Part shown: positions 1 through 9,651 of the stretch, one piece after another
Numbering within the stretch: the stretch's first letter is position 1
Layout of the letters: each line of letters starts with the position of its first letter
Assembly (NCBI GenBank): GCA_010015675.1
Contig: ML976993.1
Span: 686,864 to 750,863, forward strand
From: Byssothecium circinans
Lineage: Eukaryota; Ascomycota; Dothideomycetes; Pleosporales; Massarinaceae
DNA: 64,000 nucleotides
Reading direction: 5' to 3'
Program-made: the position numbers and the translations under genes
Notes under the pieces: model-generated
The model's input: only the letters and a program-made list of their open reading frames with translations
The model's database searches: none
Told to the model about the DNA's origin: nothing

Positions 1-426
1 TGGTTTTCCCACTAAAATAGTGCCACTGGGGACATCCTCCTATTGGCACAGCTCAGGTGGCCCGTGTGCGGCAGATTTTGACGGTGCATGGGATAGGACG
101 TGACCCCTGCACCGTCGCAACCCTGTGGCCGGTGCAGGTCCGCCACCTCTCTGCATGTGGAGGCGACTTGCAGAGAGCAAATAATGGGTCGTGGCATTCT
201 GGAGATATGAAGTAAGTGGATGCCAAGGCGCCAAGGCTTGACACCAGGAATCAACAAAAATTATTACAAACGCGGTTCAGCGTGACAGTCTCTTGCATCA
301 TGATTGGCCCGTTTCCCTCCTCAAGAGCTCGACTTGAAAACCCCTTAAAGCCTTCGAAGGTGCAATTCTAGGATCATCTTAACCCAACCTAATGCACTTT
401 CTCTATCTTCATTATACACGACGACG
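1..426. other. Intergenic, upstream of chromate transporter
   Basis: No convincing coding frame. The last 60 bases before the transporter start are pyrimidine-rich, typical of a filamentous-fungal leader. Nothing else recognised. Confidence 0.5.
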
Positions 427-2268
427 ATGCGCCTTCCTACTCCTATCTCTCGCAAACTCTCCTCACTCCGGGCCCTAACCCGTCAAGCGCGCGATCCATC
501 GGCTTCTTTTCAAGGAAACCACAAGTCCCTTCCTAACCGGCTTGCCGATGTCTTCGTCCGCACATGGGACCTCGGCTTCACCGCGTTTGGCGGCCCGCCG
601 GTGCATTTCCAGATCATGCATCAGCGATTTGTTGAAGGGAAAGGTGGGAAGCAGAAATGGGTGGACGAGCAGACCGTAGGTTGGAAAGTTTTGCTTCATA
701 AGCGTTTCACAGGAGGATTGAAAAGTGATCGGGAATATGCCAGCCTTGTGGGTGCAGTAGTCGGGCTACTAAGAGCGTATATGAGTGAGCGGATCGGCTG
801 ACACAGTAGGATAGTATCAGGAACTCTTTGCAATATGCCAAGGGCTCCCCGGACCTGGGAGCACGAAGATGATCTTTTGTCTGGCATTGTTGCATGCTGG
901 ATTTGTGCCGGCACTTTTCGTGTTCTTGGTGTGGAGGTGCGTATATATTTTCCATCAATATGCTCAGAAAAGTTCATGGAAGCTTATAAAGTAAATTTTC
1001 CAGCCTCCCTGGTGCAGCTGGCATGTATGCTCTTTCTGTCGGTGTCCAGCACATGGATGAGATACTTCCAGCACCAGTCTATGCTCTCCTCTCGGGCTTA
1101 AACGCCTCTACCGTTGGCATTATCGCACTAGCAGCTGTACAGCTAGCGGAGAAAGCTATCAGAGACAAGCTTACCCGTATCCTGGTTATTCTTGGAGCAT
1201 GCGCAGGCCTCTGCTACAACGCATTGTGGTACTTCCCGCTGCTTATGCTGCTCGGGGGTCTTGCCACTGTTATCTGGGACGGTTGGTTGAGCCAAAAGCT
1301 TGGTATGGTGAAGACAAAGCTGAAGCGACGAAAACGAAACCCAGAGGGTATGGCAGAGGAAACGGGAGCAACTGAAAGCGTGCCGCTTGAGGAGAGGATA
1401 GAAGGCCAGAATGGTATCCAGAGAAGGAGTGTCACTACGGGCTCTCAAAAATCGGGTCATTCCAGGGAGGCACCGCTGCAGACTCTTGCGGACAGCGCAC
1501 AGCCCCAACCAGACCGTACGGAGGATCCCTCAGACCATGCGATCCGCATCAGGATCGGCATCGCACTTGTCATTCTCTTTTTCGGTACGCAATCCTAAGA
1601 CGACTGTAGAATTTTCCAATTGCTTACTTAAGGCCACAGTATCTTTCATCGGCATTCTCGTGGCCCGTGGTGTCGTCAATATGCCGCCACTCGCTCTTGA
1701 TCTCTTCGCCAACATGTACCTCGCCGGCACAGTTATCTTTGGCGGTGGGCCAGTCGTCATTCCCCTCCTCCGTTCGTACGTTGTTGATCCTGGCTGGGTC
1801 TCTAGCCGCGACTTTCTCCTTGGACTCGCGATCATCCAGGCCTTTCCCGGTCCCAACTTCAATTTTGCAGTCTACCTTGGCGCTCTTGCATTGCAGCGTT
1901 CCCAATTCCCGACTATCTTCGGCGCATTCCTCGGATTTTTAGGCATCTTCTTCCCTGGAATCACACTAGCGATTGCTGTGCAGAGCTTCTGGCGAGTGTT
2001 ACGGAGGAAGAAGTGGGTAGTGGATTTGCTTCGGGGCGTAAATGCAACAGCCGTAGGGTTGGTGTTCACGGCGGTTTACAGGCTTTGGGGGATTGGTTAT
2101 TTGACCCCAGAGGCTAGCCGCGGAAAGAGTTTGGCAATGGAGCCTTGGTGGGTTGTCGTTGCTGCAGTCACATATGCAGAAAGTGCGTGGTTCGATATTC
2201 CACCAGCGCTCGCCATTGTATTTGGAGCCGTATTAGGACTATGTTGGTATGGTGCTGTAGGGAGATGA
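427..2268 (+). CDS. Chromate ion transporter (CHR family)
   Basis: Predicted plasma-membrane anion transporter of the CHR family; known members export or take up chromate/sulfate-like anions. Four exons (427-675, 815-936, 1004-1584, 1640-2268) join in frame to 526 residues. The family's duplicated architecture is visible. The N-terminal half has DLGFTAFGGPPVHFQIM and QGLPGPGSTKM, and the C-terminal half has the matching GTVIFGGGPVVIPLL and QAFPGPNFNF, each followed by hydrophobic helices. A charged linker of about 90 residues separates the halves. Splice phases agree at all three introns (139, 67 and 55 nt). The first exon starts at the first ATG of the frame. Length fits long-chain fungal CHR proteins. 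The substrate cannot be told from sequence. Confidence 0.88.
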
Positions 2269-3814
2269 GTTTGCGATTATGATCTAGCTAAATGCAGTGT
2301 GCGAATGTACCGTAAGTTAGTAGTAGCAATCAATATCCGTGGAATTGACCGAACAATGCGGACACTACATAAAGGTCGATAGTAAACGAGCCAAGGCCAC
2401 TTAGAAGATGTATCACCAGCAAGCACTCCGCTTGCAATATACAGGATAAGCTACTACTGTTGTTGAAGCAAGGGTCGGCACATGCAGCTATCTGGCGCCA
2501 GCACTGCCAGTCCGCTTACCTAGGTAGTCATCAGCACAAAGACCTTGACTGTCAACGGCGGGAATGGTCCTGTCTATGGTCGTGACAAGGAACCTTGAAC
2601 CTTACGAGCACGAGGGGGGTCATCATGGCCACCAGTGGTATGTGAAATAGCTATAAGTTAAAGATTACTATTTAGGCTATATGTTGGTTAGTTTTATACG
2701 TCGCCTCTTCGCTTTTAGTTGGTAAACGGGGACTAGGGGGGGGGGGGGGTTTACTTGGCAGTAGATGGTTGAAATGGCTTTACGGTTGGGACGAGAAGCC
2801 CTTGTGTTACGGCATGGGAAAAAAAGCTGGATGGGATGGTGTTTTTGATCGGAGGGTTGTTGTTCGTGGGTGTGGAAAGGAGGCTTTCTGGGGGATTTCC
2901 GCTGTGGCATAGATGGTGGGTGACTTCATCGCCGAACGCATTGCGTGTGTGCTTTGCACGGAGTTGGTTGAGTATGCGTCGGGTTGCGATTAGGATAGTA
3001 CATGTGAAGTTAGTAAGCGGCGCATTAAAAACAAGTAGATATTCCTGTTCCTGAAGCAACGTAGTAGGAAGCTGCTTAGGACGGAGTAACGACAGCGTTA
3101 GGAACGGCTTGTCAAGATTCGTCGGAGTGTGCCTTAGGCATTCAACCGGACACGAGCGAGAAGATAATGGAGTTGTATCTTGACGAGCACGGGTTTTCCG
3201 CCTGCCCCTGTTCTGTTTCGTAGAAAATAGAGGTTTCGCAACTTTAGTTTTGCTTTACGGAGATGGAATTGAGACATCCGTCGCTGCCGCGTTGACCCAG
3301 CACCTTGGTCAATTCCATTATTGCTGCCGTGGAGCTTCTACCGATAGGAAGGGAAATGCGCGTTTCATCCGCGTTAGCGCATAATCTCAAATGATTTGAG
3401 CGAGCTAGGCGGAAAGGGGAAGTATACGAGTTCAGCTGATTAAACATCATGAATACCCTACCCGCCTACCTGAGATTATGCCTTAGAATGTGTAACGTTT
3501 GAGATATACTGATTGAAGCGGGATTCGGAACTCACCATTTTAAATCGACAATCAATGCTTCTAACCTTTTTGTGCAGAGTCACAACCCGTTCTCATCTCC
3601 TTGGTGTGCCCCCATGCCTCACCCGCATCATTTCCAAAGACGCATAGAACAGTGCAAAACATCAACACCCCTTCTCAGAGTCTCTTTTTGGAAAGGTAGA
3701 GCGTGGTGATACATCCAGCATAACGTTACGAAGCTTGATAGAGTGAGATTTTTGCGAGCGTTCGACTTGTCCCGTATTCAATTCATGCTTCGATCCATCT
3801 CATTCCCATCCAAT
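2269..3814. other. Intergenic, no gene seen
   Basis: About 1.5 kb between the chromate transporter and a convergent cysteine-rich gene. Short frames occur on both strands but none has splice support, protein-like composition or recognisable motifs. A homopolymer of 14 G lies at 2736-2749. Confidence 0.45.
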
Positions 3815-4594
3815 TTACTTCGCTGATCCCGGCAATTCCGCGGGTCGTTCCTGCGCCGACATCTCCCCGATTACTCCATCGCCAACTTCGTATATCCGGT
3901 CCCCCGGTGCTTCATGTATGTACGCATCTCCTTTGTATGCGTATCGCTCACTGTGTTCCGGTATTTCGTATGCCTGCTGATAGTCTGATACCCCCGGCTG
4001 TTCCCCTTGCTTTCGCCGGCGTAGGAAGAACCACGCTAGAATTGCAACGATAGCAATCACCGCTATACCGCCCACCACACCTCCCGCTATCGCTCCGACA
4101 GGTGTCCCCACATTCCCCGACGCTGCTTCCGTATGTGATGCGGTCGCCGAAACCGAAGTCCCCGTACTCGACGCTCCCGTCGACAATGCACCCGATGAAG
4201 CCGACGTCGTCGTGACAGCAGTCCCCAACTTCACCGCCACGAGCGGCTCTTCCCCCTTCCCTGCGACATAACCTGCGTGCGCACAAACATTGCTCGCCGC
4301 CTTGTCATACGCCTTCAACCCATGCTCGCAGCAAAAATACCCCCCGTTATCGAATAAATCCCACGTTGCATTCGAGCAGCGAACTTCGGTGGTCACTGAA
4401 GGATCTAGCAACGAGAGCGTGCAATTTTGGCCGGTGGGACAGCAGGCGATGTTGTACTGGCTCGGGCAGACGTAGTCCATGGGGCAGCAGCCGCGCATCG
4501 GGGCGAGGGTTGCGCCGCAGTCGGTTTCGAGGCCTTTGAGGCAGGTGCCGTTGCGGCGGATGGCGAAGCCGGGGGCGGTGAGGTTTTTTTCCAT
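3815..4594 (-). CDS. Cysteine-rich single-span membrane protein
   Basis: Unrecognised 259-residue protein, read as one exon. Residues 1-110 hold about 14 cysteines, including the pairs GCCPMD, ACCPTG and FCCEHG, suggesting a disulfide-rich extracellular domain. Residues 120-160 are Ser/Thr/Ala-rich, a likely O-glycosylated stalk. One hydrophobic helix spans about 166-191, beginning with GAIAGGVVGG and followed by LRRRK as a cytoplasmic stop-transfer signal. The acidic tail of about 65 residues is Tyr-rich. This layout resembles fungal wall sensors and other type I surface proteins, but no signal peptide is present at the chosen start, so either an upstream exon is missed or the protein inserts by its single helix. 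Function is not assigned. Confidence 0.7.
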   Translation of the reverse strand: MEKNLTAPGFAIRRNGTCLKGLETDCGATLAPMRGCCPMDYVCPSQYNIACCPTGQNCTLSLLDPSVTTEVRCSNATWDLFDNGGYFCCEHGLKAYDKAASNVCAHAGYVAGKGEEPLVAVKLGTAVTTTSASSGALSTGASSTGTSVSATASHTEAASGNVGTPVGAIAGGVVGGIAVIAIVAILAWFFLRRRKQGEQPGVSDYQQAYEIPEHSERYAYKGDAYIHEAPGDRIYEVGDGVIGEMSAQERPAELPGSAK

Positions 4595-5366
4595 TATCCT
4601 TTTCCTGCGCTGATGTAATCTTCCTGAGGGGATCGGGTGTCGATGGAGGGGAGGTTGACGTAGGGTTACGAAAGGTCGGATGAGGGATCAGCGTTGAGAG
4701 GACGCGCTGATTTCGTAGAAAGTACATAGAACTAGAGATGGGGATGGCATGTAGAGCGCTCAGGAGATGTAAAGAAGAGAGGTGAAAGAATTGTTAAGCA
4801 AAAGAACTGAATTCGGGGTTGGAAGACCCGCAAAAAATTTACCAAGAACCACAGCGCCTCGCCTGATATATCTAAGTTTTTGTTGGCCAAGGCTCCTGAG
4901 GCTGAAAGGTTCCCGCAATGTGGATTCCTCCATTGAGAGTAGGGACCGAAACTTATCCAATCAGGTTGCGATGGCGGCATGGAGATCCCGACCCATGCTT
5001 ACGATCGCCGCCTATGGAGTCGTGAGCAAAGCCATGTGGCGTGCAGTGTGTGCAGCAAAGCTTCGTTAGACTGGTTGATTTTCTTGATTGATTTGGATGA
5101 GTACACTATGGCAGTGTGAAGTGGTCTATCTATAGACAATTCTGCACGCTATCTAAATTTAGTGGGATTAGCGCGATCTTGTGAACGCCCGACGCCTATA
5201 AATCCGAATGGCTTTCCTCCATCTGCACTTTGAAGATGAACGGAACAACCTGACCGCTCAGGTAAATGCTACCAAAATGCAAATCGTAACAGGCCAGCTC
5301 AACGCCCACGGCTTCTTCAATATCGTTAAAGCACGCTCATCGTCCCATATTCCGCCCATACGCCTC
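4595..5366. other. Intergenic, no gene seen
   Basis: Contains the leader of the cysteine-rich gene on the minus strand and the 3' flank of the next minus-strand gene. Short open frames here have no supporting features. Confidence 0.4.
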
Positions 5367-6189
5367 TTATACGAAATCTTGAGCGCCAGGTACGTCTCCT
5401 CGAGGTCCGAAAGTCGGGCGCACGCGTATTGTGGCTACGAGCTCATTGCCCACTTTGTCGCACGTCACATCTTCTTCGTCGTCGGTATCATTGGTCTCTG
5501 TGTCTTCGTTTTCCATCGCCTCACCTAAATAAGTTATAAAGTTAGCGAGGCTCATCCAAAGTGGTGTCACAACGCTTCGTCTTGACTCTTAGACAGGAAA
5601 GTCCAGTCTTGAAGCCACGTGAAGTGTTCAGCGCACTTTGGACCTAGGAGTTTAACTCACCATTCATAGCCTGCTTGCTGCTCGCGGTGGGCTTCTCAGC
5701 TGGCAGCAGATTCCTGGTCCATCCCACAATTACGCCTAGCCTGTGGAAGGTAATGCCATCGATTTCCCCGAACCGTGCAATATTGCCGGCCTTAACCATG
5801 ATCGCGGTGATGAGGGCATTGTGGTAGCGAAGCCGATGATGTCCCCTCATATGATTCGGAGGGAGAGGAAACATAAAGTGAATGAGGTTTTGCTCGTAAT
5901 TTGACCTGCTGGTGTTGTTCTCGCGGTAATAGCGGATAGACCCGTCTGACGTAATATACGCGATGACGTTCATCCATGTGCCCCGATACATAGTTTTGCC
6001 TACCACGACTCCCTTGACGTAGAGCGTTCCGAACACTTTGTCGTCAACGTCCACGAAGTCCCACGCACTGAGGTTCGACGCCAACTCCCATGACTCCAGG
6101 AAATTCTCGAGGGCGTATTGTTCCATATCTTCCAGCGTGTGGGTGGTTTTGTCAGTCGGGTTGCTTGCCGCAGTCTGCTTGACTACCAT
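5367..6189 (-). CDS. Unknown protein; sole intron is an introner-like repeat
   Basis: Two exons (6189-5661 and 5524-5367) give 228 residues. The join is phase 1: the G ending exon 1 plus GT opening exon 2 gives Gly, so the protein reads KQAMNGEAMENEDTETND across the junction. The N-terminal two thirds is a mixed alpha/beta-looking region rich in Tyr, Asn and aromatic residues. The C-terminal part carries an acidic Asp/Glu/Thr stretch. No family recognised. The start is the ATG opening MVVKQTAASN; an in-frame extension upstream looks non-coding. The 136-nt intron is larger than most here and has a partial copy elsewhere in the window (31516-31664). Confidence 0.6.
5525..5660 (-). repeat. Introner-like element, intron copy
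   Basis: This intron has donor GTGAGT, branch-like CTAAC and acceptor TTTAG. It is homologous along its full length to a second copy at 31516-31664. Shared blocks include taaactcctagg, gtgcgctgaacacttcacgt, ctttcctgtct and gctaact. Two inverted repeats (gaagtg with cacttc; tgtct with agac) predict hairpins. Repeated near-identical introns in unrelated places are the defining trait of the introner-like elements described in Dothideomycetes. Confidence 0.7.
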
Positions 6190-8054
6190 CGCGCCTGCGG
6201 TCTGCTTGCCTAAACGTCGGAAAATGGGGGGTTGATATAAAAGAGGCGTCGGCCAATATTTTGTAGATGAACCAGATTGTGTATGAGGGGAGAATTTGCA
6301 CGCGCTGGTGTAAGTTGTGTGTTGGTGCGGGTAGGTGAGAGAGTGCTTTTGCAGGGAAATCGGGCAAATTTGTAGGCAGTGAGCGCCAAGTCCTACACTC
6401 GTCTTTCCCTGGAGAGAATAGCGATGCAAACGCAAAAGGGCTTCAAAGATTTTGCACTGAAGTCAGTTGTGGTGAATGTGTGCCTGGAATCTGCTCTCCA
6501 TACACCAGGCAATGTATTCGGAGCTACATCCAACATCCTTAGTATGTGATTTTATGTAGAGAGTGTGCACATCAACATGCATGTACCGAAAATTACGCTA
6601 ATAGACCTTATAACGCTCTAGCTGCGAGCTTCTATGACATTAGACCATGTGTGTTTCATAGGGCGGCCAGATGAATTGCAATAAGGTGTGCGCTGAATTC
6701 CTCCAGTATTTTTGTAAAAATGAAGACATCCTTGGATAGCTAGATCGACGGAGACCTAATTAGGTATTACGCCTTGAAGTTTTTCCTGCTTAGTGTTGGC
6801 ATATTAACAGCTTGGGGAAAGCTGCGCAACTATATGCGTAATTAACAGTCATTTATCTTCATCTGCCCACCCTGTGGTAGTAGTGGTGAATTTTACGGCG
6901 ATAGAAAGAGGGTAGAAGTACAAGGTTACCAGAGAGTGATGCAATGGCACGAGGTAAAGGGGAGGAAGAGTTTGCGAAGTTGCTACCACACATGCTGGAC
7001 ATGAAGATAAAGACATCAGTAAGTTTGGGTTTGTCGGAATGTGCCAGGTAAATCCTTTAACCCGCGCTGAAACACGATTTTTAAAGGGAACATTGTCTTA
7101 GGGTACGAGCTGTCAAAACTTGCGTACCTATTAAAGCTTAAGGATTGGGCGAGGTACTAGGTACTGGATCCTCCTAAGATAAGTTTTGCAGGGAGTAATT
7201 ATAAATATATTTTTTAAGACTCCGCTGCTAGAGATGATAGTAAGCTAAACATCCCGAAATGTGAACCCTTTCTTCATAAGCTCACTCACTATCAGTATGC
7301 TCCATCCTTGTTTTCAGCAGCCTCTTTGCCAACATGACATCTACAACAACGATCCTATCCTATCCTACCCTCCAAGTACATAACCAAGCTTAATCTCAAC
7401 TCACCCTACTATTTAAACATAATTCGCTTAGATTTGGTACCTGGCGTCCGCTCAACGGTAAGTCATGGTTCCATTTTTGAATTCGAGAACCCAGACACTT
7501 TCGCTGATGAAACGCTCCTTATCCTTTCCTAACTACCGCCTTTTGAACCTATCTACACGGAATTCCATCAAGGTTATCGCGGATAATGCCGCTTTGGACG
7601 TCCTAAATATTAATAACATTCACCCTCTCGCTTAGTTAAGCAAGGTTGTAGCCAATGAGATGGCGGGGGCGAAGAAAAGATACGCTCGGGAAGGCGACGG
7701 CTGTGAAAATTCTTTCTCTTATCTCTCTCTAGAACATCGGAAGCGTTCCCGATTGCATTAAACGTTAGAGAAAAGATATGAAATAAGGACCTATCTCGCT
7801 AGTATCTCGCTAGTCGCTCGCTTATTGGCGGATATCTCGGGCTGCAATGACGCGATCGCATTCTCTTCGCTTTTCACGACAGCCTGGAATATCCGAATTG
7901 CTTCAATTAGGTCCTATATCAGAACTTGCCGTCCCTTTCCAGTGTTCTCCTAGCCCCCTTGTGAACACCGTTATACCGCAACTTTAACTCCAGCTCCCTC
8001 GCGACATCAACTTCTTACCCCGCTCCGATTCCGGCGTCCCCGCTACAACCCAAG
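6190..8054. other. Intergenic, AT-rich in part
   Basis: About 1.9 kb without a supportable gene. Patches around 6480-7270 are AT-rich. A short direct repeat (atctcgctagt) occurs near 7793-7813. The final 150 bases are pyrimidine-rich, fitting the leader of the hydroxyacid dehydrogenase gene. Confidence 0.4.
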
Positions 8055-9130
8055 ATGTCACAAAAGACAAAAGTCCTCGTAACACGGCAGCTCATCGATG
8101 AAGCACAGAAGCTTTTAGACTCCCATACGGAGCTCGAAATCGTACAATGGAATTCAGAAAAGGTATTTCCACTACCTCACGAGTACATCCTCACGAGCTG
8201 TGCTAACAACCACCACAGCCCGCCTCCCGCACATGGCTCCTCGAAAACGCAAAAGGCGCCTCCGGCTTTCTTGTAATGCTCAACGATAAAGTCGACGAAG
8301 AGCTTCTCGACGCGGCTGGCCCACAACTCAAAACCATCGCCTCCTTCTCTGTCGGCACAGATCACGTGGACCGTGAAGCGCTCAAAAAACGCAATATCCG
8401 ACTCGGCTACACGCCCACAGCGCTCACAGACGCCGTAGCCGATCTCACAGTCATGTTAACGTTGATGGCGCAGCGAAGAGCAGGGGAATCGGTAGCCAAG
8501 GTGAAAGAAGGGGAGTGGCCGCAGATGCCGTGGGCGCCGCTGCTTATGACGGGGCCGCAGATCGGGGGGTCGACGGTGGGGTTTTTGGGGTTTGGGAGGA
8601 TTGCGCAGGCGACGTTGAAGAGGTTTTTGGCTTTTGGGATTAAGCGGGCTATTTATCTGACTTCGAAACCGGGACAGCGGGCGAAGGAGGATCATTTTGG
8701 GTTGTTGACGGGGAGTTCGATACCGATTGAACCTGCGAAGAGCTGGGAGGAGTTGGCGCGGGAGAGCGATGTTGTGGTTTTGGGGTGTGCGCTTACGCCT
8801 AGTACGAAACATTTGGTGAACGCGGAGTTCTTTGCGAAGATGAAGAAGACGGCTGTTATTGTCAATATCGCGCGAGGACCGGTTGTGGATACGGATGCAC
8901 TCGTGGAAGCTTTGAAGAATGAGCGGATTTTTGGCGCGGGGCTGGATGTTATCGAGAACGAGCCGAATATTACTGCGGATCATCCGCTGTTGAAGGAACA
9001 GCGGTGTGTACTTGTGCCGCATATTGGGTCTGCGACGATTGAGACGAGGGAGCAGATGGCGGAGGAGTCAGTGAAGAATCTTTTAGCGGGGCTGGAGGGA
9101 GGAGCTATGGTGAATGAGGTGGAGTTGTAA
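8055..9130 (+). CDS. D-isomer-specific 2-hydroxyacid dehydrogenase (glyoxylate/hydroxypyruvate reductase type)
   Basis: Cytosolic or mitochondrial NAD(P)H-dependent reductase of 2-oxoacids, most like GRHPR/Gor1-type enzymes that convert glyoxylate to glycolate and hydroxypyruvate to glycerate. Two exons (8055-8162, 8219-9130) with a 56-nt intron give 339 residues, the normal family length. Seen in order: the substrate-domain turn ASFSVGTDHVD, the Rossmann motif GFLGFGRIAQ, catalytic Arg in NIARGPVVD, catalytic Glu in DVIENEP, and the catalytic His in VPHIGSATIETR. All key residues are intact. Codon use shifts from C-ending codons in the first third to G/T-ending codons afterwards, a feature without obvious functional meaning. 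Substrate preference is inferred, not shown. Confidence 0.92.
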
Positions 9131-9651
9131 GAGGTGCAATGCTTTGGGTATTTCGACAGGCTTTAGATTTACTTTCCAGAAATGTATTGTACTAGGATCC
9201 TCTGATATTACTATCCCAAGCACACAGTGACAATTCAACGCAGCTCAGAATAATATCCAATGGTAAAAAAACAGGATGGAAGGTCTGTATGTTTGCATAT
9301 GGAGCTGAAAACCCTATTCGAACGTTGGCTAAACGTACACTTGTTTACTGGCAGATTTAGACTTGCGGTCCTCGTGAGCTACGTTGCAATCTAGAGTTCG
9401 ACTTGGATTAAAATTTCACTACCATAAGCCACTTGGAAACAAAAAAGGATGATTGTACGGATCTATTTTAGGCCGCTTCAGGCGGCCATGCATCTATATG
9501 GTAGGCGCTTGATAGTGCTAAAAAATGGCAACTCCAAGTCTACCACCCTACTCCCCATGTCTATAAAGGCCCGAAACGAAAGAAATTGTACCCGGCATCT
9601 GGTATCTACCTAGCCATTCCCTCTACACCATATCATACTCATCCAAGACCT
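9131..9651. other. Convergent 3' intergenic region with small hairpin
   Basis: Lies between two convergent genes. A GC hairpin at 9471-9487 (GGCCGC, loop ttcag, GCGGCC) is the only structure seen; a role in 3'-end formation is speculative. Confidence 0.4.

Noticed and set aside
2736..2749. Run of 14 G as a possible G-quadruplex
   Set aside because: A single homopolymer without spaced G tracts; may also be a sequencing artefact.
5208..5528. 106-codon plus-strand frame ending in a hydrophobic stretch
   Set aside because: It is antisense to exon 2 of the two-exon minus-strand gene, whose splice join is phase-consistent.
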